Source: CAZOVB01 sp046541415
GTDB taxonomy: Bacteria; Planctomycetota; Phycisphaerae; SM23-33
DNA length: 64,000 nt
Direction of reading: 5' to 3'
Assembly: GCA_046541415.1 (NCBI GenBank)
Contig: JBKHDI010000010.1
Location: forward strand, 1 to 64,000
In this document: one piece after another, positions 7,255-17,027 of the stretch
How the letters are laid out: every line of letters begins with the position of its first letter
How positions within the stretch are numbered: the stretch's first letter is position 1
Translations under genes and position numbers: made by a program
Notes under the pieces: model-generated
Told to the model about the DNA's origin: nothing
Seen by the model: the letters and a program-made list of their open reading frames with translations, nothing else
The model's database searches: none

Positions 7255-9249
7255 TCAGTCGGTCTTCTTTTCGTCGTCTTCGTCGTCTTCGTTGTCTTCG
7301 GACTTCTCGTCCTGTTCGGAATCGTCGTTGGACTCGGCTTCCTTATCGGGCGAGGCGTCCTTGGGCTCTTCTGCCGGCTCGGCCTTGTCAGGTTCCTGCT
7401 CGGCAGTTTCTGTCTCGGCCGCTTCGGCTGCCCAGTCGAGTTGCTGGTCGAATTCTTCGGTATAGGCTTCGTCCAGGTCGGTCGCGTCGATCTTTCGCCG
7501 CAGGAGGCAGTAGATAACGGTCGACGCGCTGAAGTAGTAGCTCAGCAGGTAGGCAAAGGCGACCGAGGCGACGAGGAAGACGAAAATCCCGATCCCGAAC
7601 GCCCAGATGACCTCCCAGCCGTTCAGGGCATCCCAGTTCAGGCCGCGGAACAGTTGCGTAAAGGTCGGCTGGGGCCAGAACAGGTCCAGCTTGTCGGCAT
7701 AGGGGTGCACGCCGGAGCCGGGGCCGTCGGCCGGGCCTCGCAGCACGCCCCAGGCCAGCGTCGTATGCGTCGCCAGCAGGCCCAGGTACAGGAACAGGCG
7801 GACGAACAGGTAGGTGATCGCGCCGTAGATGATCGCAACCAGCCCGTAGAACGCCGCATGCCACGGCCTGCCGAAGATGTAGCTGAACGTCCTGCCCATC
7901 GAGTCGAAGCTGTCGGAGCCCTCGACGGCAATGGTCGGATACATCAGGCCCGACCCGGCGATCAGGCCGATCAGCAGGAAGGCGATGCCCATCCCGACGG
8001 GGATGGCGATGAGCATGAACAGCAGCAGGAAAATGTCGCCGGCATACGGGATCGACCCGGCCAGGCCTCCCAGGGCGAGCATCAGACCCGCCGCAGCCGA
8101 AAGCAGGATCGGGATCAGCGGGGCCGAGAAGAAGCTCAGCGCCTTGGAGCAGCTGAAGCCCAGGGCCTGTCCGATCGAGATCCGCTCCTGTCGGCAGAAT
8201 TCCAACGCGGCGATGCGGGCAATGGCCCCGCCGAAGACGGCGCAGATCGCCAGGCTGCCCAGCAGCAGCAGGGAGGCGAAAACCCAGTGCTCGCGGACCA
8301 GCCAGCAGATGCCATACGCCCCCCGGACCAGCCAGGCGAAGAACCCCGGCTGGGTGTTGCCGCCCGGATTGAACGCTGCTGGGGCATCGGCCTCTGCGGC
8401 TGCGACAGGCATGGCCTTGGCCTCGGCGTTATTGACCTCGCCCCAGAGTCCGGTCAGGAAGTTGCCTGAAAGCGCCGCGGCGATGGCGTTTTTCACGCAG
8501 GAGACTTCGTAGTCCAGCAGGGCCGGGAAGATCCCCCTGCCCTTGATGCGGATGACGCGTTCGGCGAAGTCGGCCTTGTACTCGCTCAGCAGGGCCAGGG
8601 CCTGGATGTAATCCTGTTTGATCTGCGTTTCAGCCTGATCCCGCAGGTCTTCGTCGTCCTTGTTCTTCAGCTCGTCGCGGGCCTGCTTGTAGGCTTCGTC
8701 GATCCACTCTTCCAGTTTCTCGACTTCCTCGGCAAAGACTTCCTCGGCCTGATCGACCAGGTCTGCGGGCGAGGCATCTTTGTTGTCTTCGAGTATTTTG
8801 GCCGGGGTCTTCGGCTCGACGCTGTCGTCGGCCTTGGCGACCTTGGTCCAGGCGGCGCTGAAGTCCGGGCGGGTGCGATCCAGGTAGGTGGTCCGGAAGT
8901 TGCTGAGGTTGCGTCGGTGGCTCAGCTTCTCGCTGTACAGGGCTGCGGCGCGGTCCAGCTGAGTCTCCTCGGCAGCCTGCTTGTCCTGGTCGAAGCTGTA
9001 GTAGTCGCGGGCCCGGTAGTAAGCGCCAATCTCGTTGGTCGTGCCCTGATTGAGGTACATCAGGTTCCAGCCGAACAGGCCCCAGATGAAGCTGAGGACA
9101 TAGCCGAGAACGAAGACGCCCAAAACCGCCGCGATGCCCAGCAGCAGCTTGCTGGGGTGAATGGCCATCTTGAAGCCTTTGAAGATCTGCGTGAAACCGA
9201 ACAACTCTTTCCAGTTGATCTGACGCAGTTGGTGTTGTTCGTCGGCCAT
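7255..9249 (-). CDS. multi-span membrane protein with acidic tail, unknown function
   Basis: A 664-aa protein I do not recognise by name. An N-terminal cytoplasmic stretch is followed by a transmembrane helix at about 35-58. A long charged helical region (about 60-230, rich in Lys, Glu, Asp and Gln) comes next. About six further hydrophobic segments lie in the second half. The last 60 or so residues are extremely acidic (Glu/Asp/Ser/Lys). ATG 9249 is chosen because AAAGGAAAGGA precedes it. A frame open further upstream is Arg/Ser-rich and implausible. It stands alone between a promoter and a terminator. The hydrophobic half superficially resembles polytopic DUF-type membrane proteins of planctomycetes. 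Confidence 0.8.
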   Translation of the reverse strand: MADEQHQLRQINWKELFGFTQIFKGFKMAIHPSKLLLGIAAVLGVFVLGYVLSFIWGLFGWNLMYLNQGTTNEIGAYYRARDYYSFDQDKQAAEETQLDRAAALYSEKLSHRRNLSNFRTTYLDRTRPDFSAAWTKVAKADDSVEPKTPAKILEDNKDASPADLVDQAEEVFAEEVEKLEEWIDEAYKQARDELKNKDDEDLRDQAETQIKQDYIQALALLSEYKADFAERVIRIKGRGIFPALLDYEVSCVKNAIAAALSGNFLTGLWGEVNNAEAKAMPVAAAEADAPAAFNPGGNTQPGFFAWLVRGAYGICWLVREHWVFASLLLLGSLAICAVFGGAIARIAALEFCRQERISIGQALGFSCSKALSFFSAPLIPILLSAAAGLMLALGGLAGSIPYAGDIFLLLFMLIAIPVGMGIAFLLIGLIAGSGLMYPTIAVEGSDSFDSMGRTFSYIFGRPWHAAFYGLVAIIYGAITYLFVRLFLYLGLLATHTTLAWGVLRGPADGPGSGVHPYADKLDLFWPQPTFTQLFRGLNWDALNGWEVIWAFGIGIFVFLVASVAFAYLLSYYFSASTVIYCLLRRKIDATDLDEAYTEEFDQQLDWAAEAAETETAEQEPDKAEPAEEPKDASPDKEAESNDDSEQDEKSEDNEDDEDDEKKTD

Positions 9250-9389
9250 GCTTGGTCCTTTCCTTTGACGCAGGAACGAGTGGGTTCGCAACGAAAGCCC
9301 TGCCCGCGATTCCCTACTTCTTGATCGGCCGGGGCCCGATGGATCGCGACTAGGACGCGACAGTCTCTCCGGGCCGTCCATGTTGGCGA

Positions 9390-9418
9390 ATTATACTGCC
9401 TGGCCAGAGGGCTGCAAA
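9390..9418 (-). promoter_or_regulatory. sigma70-type promoter for the membrane-protein gene
   Basis: On the minus strand a perfect TATAAT (9390-9395) lies 17 bp from TTTGCA (9413-9418). The predicted leader to ATG 9249 is about 135 nt. Confidence 0.6.
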
Positions 9419-9451
9419 CGATTTCCCCGCCGCTATAGGGGGTCAAACGAA

Positions 9452-9482
9452 ACCGGCACGAGACGCCAGGTCCCGTGCCGGT
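9452..9482 (-). terminator. hairpin terminator after the fmdB-like gene
   Basis: Nine-bp arms (ACCGGCACG and its complement) lie 35 bp beyond the stop of the zinc-ribbon gene. They are followed on the minus strand by TTTCGTTTG. It probably closes the chaperone transcript. Confidence 0.6.
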
Positions 9483-9516
9483 CTGAAATTGTACTCCAGG
9501 ACCCGAGCCGGTGGGG

Positions 9517-9837
9517 TCAATCCGCCGCGGGCTTGGCCTTGGGCTTCTTGGCCGGGCTGCTCTCGGACTTGGCCGAGCCGGTCGAGGCGTCGGATTTCTT
9601 CTCCCCGGCCTCGCTCTTGGGCTTGTCGTTGGCAGCTGCCTTCTTGTAGCTCTCGGAGCGGTAATCGGTCTGGTAGAACCCGCTGCCCTTGAAGATGATC
9701 CCCGCGCCCGTGCCGATGAGCCTCTTGACCTGGCGCTTGTTGCACTCGGGGCAGGTCTTGACAGGCTTGGCGGTGATGGACTGGAACTTCTCGAAGGCGT
9801 GGCCGCAGGATTGGCATTGGTAGTCGTAGGTGGGCAT
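9517..9837 (-). CDS. FmdB-family zinc-ribbon protein
   Basis: A 106-aa protein. It opens with MPTYDYQCQSCGHAFE and carries two CxxC pairs (C8, C11 and C29, C32), the FmdB/putative regulatory zinc-ribbon signature. The segment GTGAGIIFKGSGFYQTDYR is typical of the family. The tail from about residue 70 is a low-complexity Lys/Ala/Ser/Pro stretch. FmdB was first described as a regulator of an amidase/formamidase operon, but most members are unassigned. It lies about 100 bp downstream of grpE on the same strand and before a terminator, so it is probably the last gene of the chaperone group. Confidence 0.85.
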   Translation of the reverse strand: MPTYDYQCQSCGHAFEKFQSITAKPVKTCPECNKRQVKRLIGTGAGIIFKGSGFYQTDYRSESYKKAAANDKPKSEAGEKKSDASTGSAKSESSPAKKPKAKPAAD

Positions 9838-9935
9838 GGTGTGATAACTCCTTGGCTGTACGTACGTTTACTGCCCGGCCGGGGGGGGCTGGCCGGCGGG
9901 GCATTGTACCACAGGATCCGTTCTTGCGGGTGCTT

Positions 9936-10529
9936 TTACGCCTGGGTATCCACCGAGGAGGCGTCCGAGCCGTCGGGGGCGGCAGCGACGACCACCGAGG
10001 CAGGCCGCAGTGTCCGCCCCTTCAGCGTGTAGCCCTTCTGGGCGACCTGCAGGACGGTCATCGGCTCGGCCTGGTCGGTCTCCTGGCGCATCAGGGCCTG
10101 GTGCAGATCCGGGTCGAAGGGCTTGCCCTCGGCCTCGATGGGCTCCAGGCCGAACTGCGTCAGCGTGTCGACTGCCTTGTCGTGGACGATCTGCATGCCT
10201 TGGAGCAACGGATCTTGCTCGTCGCGGTTGGCGCGGGCGGCTTCCAGGGCCCGTTCCATGTCATCCAGCACGCCGAGCAGGGCCTTGATCAACTGCTCGT
10301 TGGCGTACTGGCGGGCCTGTTCAGCCTCGCGGGCAGTGCGCTTCTGGTAGTTGACGTAATCGGCCGAGACACGCTGCAGGCGGTTGAGCAGGTCGTCCCG
10401 CTCGGACTGCAGGGCGGCCGTCGGGTCGGTCGGTTCGGTGACTTTCGGCGCCTCGGCCGGGTCGGAGACGGTGTCGGCGTCCTCGATGTCGCCGGCGGGC
10501 TGGGCTTGGTGTTTGTCTTTTTTGCTCAT
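9936..10529 (-). CDS. grpE: nucleotide exchange factor GrpE
   Basis: A 197-aa co-chaperone that releases ADP from DnaK. A polar acidic N-terminus is followed by a long helical coiled region (about 40-100: LQSERDDLLNRLQRVSADYVNYQKRT). The family stretch LLGVLDDMERAL comes next, and the C-terminal beta-wing region holds PFDPDLHQALMRQET and VAQKGYTLKGRTLRPASVVV. Length is normal. It lies 44 bp downstream of dnaJ on the same strand. No dnaK is in the window, so dnaK must be elsewhere. Confidence 0.95.
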   Translation of the reverse strand: MSKKDKHQAQPAGDIEDADTVSDPAEAPKVTEPTDPTAALQSERDDLLNRLQRVSADYVNYQKRTAREAEQARQYANEQLIKALLGVLDDMERALEAARANRDEQDPLLQGMQIVHDKAVDTLTQFGLEPIEAEGKPFDPDLHQALMRQETDQAEPMTVLQVAQKGYTLKGRTLRPASVVVAAAPDGSDASSVDTQA

Positions 10530-10573
10530 GGCAGCTTCGGATGGTTGGGGTCTACGTGTATGTCGTCAGCCGG

Positions 10574-11725
10574 TCACTTCCTGGCTGGTGAAAAATAGTC
10601 TTTGAGTTTGTCGAAGAAGCTCTTGCGTTCGGAGTGGATCTGTCCGTCGCCGTCGATGTCTTCGGTGTGCGAATATTCTTCCAGCAGCTCGCGCTGGCGC
10701 TGGGTGAGCTTGCGGGGGATCTCGACGTAGACCTGCACGAACTGCTGGCCCTTCTGGCCGGTGCGCAGGTCGGGCAGGCCCTTCTTTTTCATGGTGATCA
10801 CGTCGCCGTTCTGCGTCCCGGGTGGGATGTCCACCTCGTCGCGCCCTTCGATGGTGGGCACGGGCACGGTTCCGCCCATGGCCGCCTGGGTAAAGGTGAC
10901 CGGCACGCGACAGACAAGGTCATTGCCCCGCCTGGCCAGCAGCGGATGCTCTTTGACTCGGACGTATACGTGCAGGTCGCCCCGGCTGCTGCCGTCGGGG
11001 CTGGGCTCGCCCTCGTGGCGGGCGCGGACGACCTGGCCCTCGCGGATCCCGGCCGGGATGTGCACCGTCAGCACGCGCTGCTTGCGCCCCTTGCCCGTAC
11101 CGTGACAGCTGTCGCAGGGGTTGCGGATGATCTTGCCCTTGCCCCCGCAGTCGGGGCAGGCTGTGATGCGGACCGATACGCCGAAAAAGCCCTGCACCTG
11201 CTGCTGGACCTGGCCGTATCCGCCGCAGGTCTCGCAACGATCCGGGTTCGAGCCGGGTTTGGCTCCGCTGCCGGAGCACTCGTCGCAGAGGTCCATCCGT
11301 TCGAACTCCAGCGTGCGGTCCACGCCGGTGGCGACCTCTTCCAGGCTGACCTCGACCTCGGTTTCCAGGTCCAGGCCCCGCTGGGCCGAGGCGCCCCGGC
11401 CCCGGCCGCCCATGCCCGAGCCGCCGAAGATCTCCTCGAACATGCTGAAAATGTCCCCGAAACCCATCGAGGAGAAATCGTGCATGCCCGCGCCGCGCAG
11501 GCCCTCGTGACCGAACCGGTCGTACCGTTGACGCTTGGAGGAGTCGGAGAGGACTTCGTAGGCCTCGGCGAGTTCCTTGAACTTCTTCTCGCCCTCGGCC
11601 TTGTCTCCCTTGTAGTTGTCGGGATGGAATTTCAGGGCGAGTTTGCGGTACGCGCGCTTGATCTCGTCTCCGCTGGCATCGCGGGAGACGCTGAGCACCT
11701 CGTAGTAGTCTCGCTTGCTCGCCAT
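10574..11725 (-). CDS. dnaJ: chaperone DnaJ
   Basis: A 383-aa type I J-protein that stimulates DnaK ATPase and binds unfolded clients. The J domain has the HPD triad (KFHPDNYK, about residue 33). A Gly/Phe-rich linker follows (GHEGLRGAGMHDFSSMGFGD). Four CxxCxGxG zinc repeats are visible (CDECSGSG, CETCGGYG, CPDCGGKG, CDSCHGTG). The C-terminal client domains follow. It lies 117 bp downstream of groEL1 and 44 bp upstream of grpE. A GC-rich hairpin sits between groEL1 and dnaJ. Confidence 0.96.
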   Translation of the reverse strand: MASKRDYYEVLSVSRDASGDEIKRAYRKLALKFHPDNYKGDKAEGEKKFKELAEAYEVLSDSSKRQRYDRFGHEGLRGAGMHDFSSMGFGDIFSMFEEIFGGSGMGGRGRGASAQRGLDLETEVEVSLEEVATGVDRTLEFERMDLCDECSGSGAKPGSNPDRCETCGGYGQVQQQVQGFFGVSVRITACPDCGGKGKIIRNPCDSCHGTGKGRKQRVLTVHIPAGIREGQVVRARHEGEPSPDGSSRGDLHVYVRVKEHPLLARRGNDLVCRVPVTFTQAAMGGTVPVPTIEGRDEVDIPPGTQNGDVITMKKKGLPDLRTGQKGQQFVQVYVEIPRKLTQRQRELLEEYSHTEDIDGDGQIHSERKSFFDKLKDYFSPARK

Positions 11726-11758
11726 GGGCGTCTTTCAACTGGGGATACCCAGGACCCT

Positions 11759-11792
11759 GCGCCGGCAGCGGCGTCTGGGCCGCCGCCGGCGC
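11759..11792. other. GC-rich hairpin between groEL1 and dnaJ
   Basis: Arms GCGCCGGC and GCCGGCGC, continued by GCGGC/GCCGC after one A-C mismatch, form about 13 pairs around a 6-nt loop. No T-run follows on either strand, so it is more likely an RNA processing or attenuation structure than an intrinsic terminator. Confidence 0.45.
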
Positions 11793-11842
11793 GGGAACTG
11801 GAATCTATATGCAATCGCCTCGCGGGTCCAGCCCGGTTGCGG

Positions 11843-13459
11843 TCAGATGACCGCGCCGGGGACCTCCTGCTCGGCGTCTTCCTCGTAGTCGGTGACCATC
11901 AGGTCGGTCGTCAGCAGCAGGCCGGCGACGCTGGCTGCGTGCTGCAGGGCCGTTCGGGTCACCTTGGCCGGGTCGATGATGCCCGCCTTGAACATGTCGA
12001 CGAACTGGCCGGTTGCTGCGTCGTAGCCGGTCTGTCCGCCCTTCTCGATGACCTCGGCAACGACGACCGGGCCGTCTTCGCCGGCGTTGGCGACGATCTG
12101 GCTGGTCGGGACGCGGAGGGCTTTCAGGACGATGTCCACGCCGATCTTCTCATCGCCGCGTGCCTTGGAGCGGGACTTCTCGACGTCGGCGATCGTGTGC
12201 AGCAGGGCGACCCCGCCTCCGGGGACTATGCCTTCCTCTGCCGCGGCGCGGGTGGCGTGGACGGCGTCGTCGATGAGGTCCTTGCGTTCCTTCATCTCGG
12301 TTTCCGTCGCAGCCCCTGCCCGCAGGACAGCCACGCCGCCGGTGAGCTTGGCCAGGCGTTCCTGGAGCTTCTCGCGGTCGTAGTCGCTGGTGGTCTTCTC
12401 GATCTGGGTGCGGATCTGGTCGATCCGGGCGTTGATGTCCTTCTTCTTGCCCGCACCCTCGACAATGGTGGTGGTGTCCTTGGTGATCACGATCTTCTTG
12501 GCCGTGCCGAACATCGAAGCCTCGACGGCCTCGAGCTTGATGCCCAGATCCTCGCTGACCACCTGGGCGCCGGTAACCGCAGCGATGTCGCCGAGGATGG
12601 CCTTGCGCCGCTCGCCGAAGGCCGGGGCCTTGACCGCACAGACGTTCAGCACGCCGCGGAGCTTGTTGACCACCAGGCCGGCCAGGGCGTCGCCCTCGAC
12701 GTCCTCGCAGATAATCAGCATCGGACGCGAGGCCGAGGCGGACTTCTCCAGCACGGGCACCAGGTCCCGCAGCGAGGAGATCTTGCCCTCGTGGATCAAA
12801 ATCATCGGGTCGTCCAGGACCGCTTCCATGTTGGCCGGGTCGGTCACGAAGTAGGCCGAGATGTAGCCCTTGTCGAACTGCAGGCCTTCGACGACCTCCA
12901 GCTCGGTCTCGATGCCCTGTCCCTCTTCGACGGTAATCACGCCGTCCGTGCCGACCTTGTTGAACGCCTCGGCGATCATCTTGCCGATCTCGGCGTTCCA
13001 GTTGCACGAGACGGTCGCCACGTTCCGCAGGTCGTCGACGCCCTTGACCTTGCGGGACTGGGCCTTGATCGAATCGGTCGCCGCGGCCACGGCAATGTCG
13101 ATGCCGCGCTTGACGGCCATCGGGTTGGCCCCGGCGGTGACGTTCTTGAGACCTTCCTGGACAATCGCCTCGGCCAGGACCACCGCGGTGGTGGTTCCGT
13201 CGCCGGCGACGTCGGCGGTCTTGGACGCGACCTGGTTGGCCATCTTGGCGCCCATGTTCTCGAACGGGCTGGGCAGGTCGATCTCCTTGGAGACGCTCAC
13301 GCCGTCCTTGGTGACCTTGGGGCCACCGAAGGACTTCTGGAGCAGGACGTTACGTCCGGTGGGCCCCAGGGTGACCTTGACGGCCTTGGCCAGTTTGCTG
13401 ATTCCGCTGAGCATCTGGCTGCGGGCATCAGCGTCGAATAGCATCTGCTTAGCAGGCAT
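11843..13459 (-). CDS. groEL: chaperonin GroEL, copy without GGM tail
   Basis: A 538-aa 60-kDa chaperonin subunit. Family marks are LGPTGRNVLLQKSFGGP near residue 31, the ATPase segment GDGTTTAVVLAEAI near 86, and GGGVALL near 410. The C-terminus ends in acidic residues then VPGAVI, without the Gly-Gly-Met repeat found on canonical GroEL and on the neighbouring copy. It lies 59 bp downstream of groES on the same strand. Sequence divergence from the second copy suggests a specialised rather than redundant role (inference). Confidence 0.95.
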   Translation of the reverse strand: MPAKQMLFDADARSQMLSGISKLAKAVKVTLGPTGRNVLLQKSFGGPKVTKDGVSVSKEIDLPSPFENMGAKMANQVASKTADVAGDGTTTAVVLAEAIVQEGLKNVTAGANPMAVKRGIDIAVAAATDSIKAQSRKVKGVDDLRNVATVSCNWNAEIGKMIAEAFNKVGTDGVITVEEGQGIETELEVVEGLQFDKGYISAYFVTDPANMEAVLDDPMILIHEGKISSLRDLVPVLEKSASASRPMLIICEDVEGDALAGLVVNKLRGVLNVCAVKAPAFGERRKAILGDIAAVTGAQVVSEDLGIKLEAVEASMFGTAKKIVITKDTTTIVEGAGKKKDINARIDQIRTQIEKTTSDYDREKLQERLAKLTGGVAVLRAGAATETEMKERKDLIDDAVHATRAAAEEGIVPGGGVALLHTIADVEKSRSKARGDEKIGVDIVLKALRVPTSQIVANAGEDGPVVVAEVIEKGGQTGYDAATGQFVDMFKAGIIDPAKVTRTALQHAASVAGLLLTTDLMVTDYEEDAEQEVPGAVI

Positions 13460-13518
13460 TTGGTTTCACCTTCCTGTTATGATCACCGGCCGGGATTTGG
13501 CACCCGGCGGGGGATTCT

Positions 13519-13809
13519 TTATTTCTCGATTACAGCCAGCACGTCGGACTCGCGGAGGATGACGTAGTCGTCTCCGCCCATCTCGATCTCGGTACCGGCA
13601 TACTTGCCGTAGTAGACTTCATCGCCCTTCTTCAGGGACATCTCGCTGCGCTGGCCGTTGTCGAGCAGTTTGCCCGGGCCGACCGTTACGATCTTGCCGC
13701 GCTGGGGCTTCTGCTTGGCGGTATCCGGCAGGACAATGCCTCCTGCGGTAACCTCTTCGGCCGACGAAATCTTGACAAGCACCCGGTCATCCAACGGTTT
13801 CAGTGCCAT
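13519..13809 (-). CDS. groES: co-chaperonin GroES
   Basis: A 96-aa 10-kDa lid subunit for GroEL. The sequence begins MALKPLDDRVLVK. The mobile loop region (EEVTAGGIVLPDTAKQKPQRG) has the hydrophobic IVL tripeptide that docks on GroEL, and GDEVYYGKYAGTEI follows. It is placed between two groEL genes, 79 bp after groEL2 and 59 bp before groEL1. A TATCTCCTTG stretch upstream reads as AAGGAG on the coding strand. Confidence 0.96.
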   Translation of the reverse strand: MALKPLDDRVLVKISSAEEVTAGGIVLPDTAKQKPQRGKIVTVGPGKLLDNGQRSEMSLKKGDEVYYGKYAGTEIEMGGDDYVILRESDVLAVIEK

Positions 13810-13888
13810 CGCTGTATCTCCTTGTATATTTTCGTTTGGTTGTTTGATTGCAGGGTATCGGGCAGGGGTATCCGGCAGCCGGGCAGGC

Positions 13889-15592
<1,704 letters not shown>

Positions 15593-15746
15593 CGCGAGAT
15601 TCTCCTTTCCTTCTATGAATCTTGGTACAGGTTCCTGAATCGTTTGTTCCGTCGGTGGTCGGACCGGCAGGTGGGTCCTGGCCCGTCGCAGCGGCGCAGG
15701 GAGGCCGAGCCGACGAACGAACTCATGTTACAACACGCGTACCACA

Positions 15747-15768
15747 ATCTGCAAATTCCTTTGCAGAT
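15747..15768. promoter_or_regulatory. perfect inverted repeat upstream of groEL2
   Basis: Nine-bp arms ATCTGCAAA and TTTGCAGAT flank a TTCC spacer, about 155 bp before the groEL2 start. On the minus strand TTGCAG within it, with TAACAT 18 bp further, could form a weak promoter. An operator role is inferred; it does not match CIRCE. Confidence 0.45.
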
Positions 15769-15992
15769 AAGAGTTACGCAAAGCCCCCTTCTGTTTTCGG
15801 CCCTTGGACTCTGCCAGAGTTGCACGTTGTGGCAGGTCCTGCGCTGATTTTGACAGCCTCCGCAGCCCGGGGCCCTGGCCTCTCGGCCGGCGGGTCGGCC
15901 CTGCGTGCCCGCCGGGGCCAAACACAATTGTAGGCACATAACGGTTCCATTTCCTGAAGACTGCGGATAATCTATTGCGTAGGGATCGAGTC

Positions 15993-16008
15993 TGTGATAT
16001 TTTTCACA
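15993..16008 (+). promoter_or_regulatory. CRP/FNR-family type palindrome upstream of the hydrogenase operon
   Basis: TGTGA-N6-TCACA is a perfect match to the CRP half-site palindrome. It lies about 115 bp upstream of the response-regulator start. It overlaps a possible -10 (TATTTT, 15998-16003) that is 17 bp from a weak TTGCGT. Regulation by a CRP/FNR-family protein is inferred from the motif only. Confidence 0.5.
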
Positions 16009-16123
16009 AAGGCGGATCGGCCCAGTCCGATGCCTTTCACAGCCAGCAGTCGCGGGGCCGTTCGAAAGCCCCGCTCAAAGCGAAACCGCAGCAATTCTGA
16101 CACACAAGTAAGGAGTATTTCGG

Positions 16124-16501
16124 ATGGCCAAGATTGTGGTCGTCGATGACGATCCGGATATCGTAGACGCTGTCAAGATGTTCCTGGAGCAGGCCGGCCA
16201 CGACGTGGCCACCGCGACCAACCGCGACGACGGCATGGCCCTGCTGAAGGGCGAAACCCCCGACCTGGCAATTCTCGACTGCATGATGGAGCAGCCGGAT
16301 GACGGCATCGTCATGGCAAGGCAGCTCCGCGGCGACGGCTTCGACGCGCCGATCATCATGCTCAGCAACATCGACGCGGTGACCGGACAGGACTACGGAC
16401 AGGACGAGGAAATCAACCCTGTCGACCTGTTCCAGACCAAGCCCGTCGAACCGAAGAAACTGCTGGAAGAAGTCAACAGCCTTCTGAATGGCAAGGAGTA
16501 A
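16124..16501 (+). CDS. single-domain response regulator (receiver only)
   Basis: A 125-aa CheY-like receiver with no output domain. The acidic pocket is D8-D9-D10, the phosphoacceptor is D52 (AILDCMM), the switch Ser is S81 and the conserved Lys is K106 (FQTKPVEP). The loop between beta4 and beta5 is longer and more acidic than usual (GQDYGQDEEINPVDLF). Its stop is 4 bp before the NuoE-like start, and the AAGGAG of that gene lies inside its last codons, so the two are translationally coupled. It probably acts by protein-protein contact, possibly with hydrogenase subunits (inference). Confidence 0.9.
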   Translation: MAKIVVVDDDPDIVDAVKMFLEQAGHDVATATNRDDGMALLKGETPDLAILDCMMEQPDDGIVMARQLRGDGFDAPIIMLSNIDAVTGQDYGQDEEINPVDLFQTKPVEPKKLLEEVNSLLNGKE

Positions 16502-16505
16502 GGCC

Positions 16506-17027
16506 ATGTTGCTTACCGAACAAGAACGAATGAGAGACCAGATCGCCAGCTGGGCGGAAAAATTCGGCAAGGACCGCTCGGCCATGCTGCCGATCCTCCA
16601 GCAGCTCCAGGCACAGTATGGCTGCTGCTCGGATCTGGGCATGCAGATCGTCGCCGACGTGCTGGGCATCCACCCGGTGGAAGTCCACGGCGTGGTGAGC
16701 TTCTATGAATTCCTGACCACCAGGCCCCAGGGCAAGTTCGTCATCCGGCTCTGTCGGACGATCACCTGCGACCTGGCCGGCAAGGACGCCATCGCCCAGC
16801 AGCTGCGCAACGACCTGGGCGTCGACTTCGGTCAGACGACCGAGGACGGCATGTTCACGCTGACCTGGGCAAACTGCATCGGCATGTGCGACCAGGGCCC
16901 CGCCCTGCTGGTCAACGAGATCGTCTACACGCACGTTCAGCCCGAACAGGTCCAGGACATCCTCGAGACCTGCCGCCAGGTTCTTTCCCCCAACCGTCCC
17001 CTGGCCGCCGAGGAGCATGGATCATGA
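16506..17027 (+). CDS. hydC: NADH-dependent [FeFe] hydrogenase subunit, NuoE-like (HydC/HndA)
   Basis: A 173-aa thioredoxin-like [2Fe-2S] subunit. The four ligands are C83-x4-C88 (LCRTITC) and C124-x3-C128 (NCIGMC), as in NuoE and HydC/HndA. The N-terminal helical part (LPILQQLQAQYG) and HPVEVHGVVSFYEF are typical. ATG 16506 is chosen over an upstream in-frame start because AAGGAG lies 7 bp before it. It overlaps the next gene by ATGA. It is predicted to pass electrons between the flavin subunit and HydA. Confidence 0.93.
   Translation: MLLTEQERMRDQIASWAEKFGKDRSAMLPILQQLQAQYGCCSDLGMQIVADVLGIHPVEVHGVVSFYEFLTTRPQGKFVIRLCRTITCDLAGKDAIAQQLRNDLGVDFGQTTEDGMFTLTWANCIGMCDQGPALLVNEIVYTHVQPEQVQDILETCRQVLSPNRPLAAEEHGS

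Larger units (their letters stand above)
15593..16123. other. divergent regulatory region between groEL2 and the hydrogenase operon
   Basis: No gene is supported in these 531 bp. The region serves two divergent transcription units. It holds a 22-bp inverted repeat at 15747-15768 on the chaperone side and a CRP-type palindrome at 15993-16008 on the hydrogenase side. Confidence 0.7.

Noticed and set aside
10634..13441. Very long open frame (935 codons) on the plus strand across dnaJ and groEL1
   Set aside because: It is antisense to two unmistakable chaperone genes and is a GC-rich codon-shadow frame with no family resemblance.
15593..16123. CIRCE element for HrcA control of groE
   Set aside because: No TTAGCACTC-N9-GAGTGCTAA-like sequence; only a different palindrome is present.
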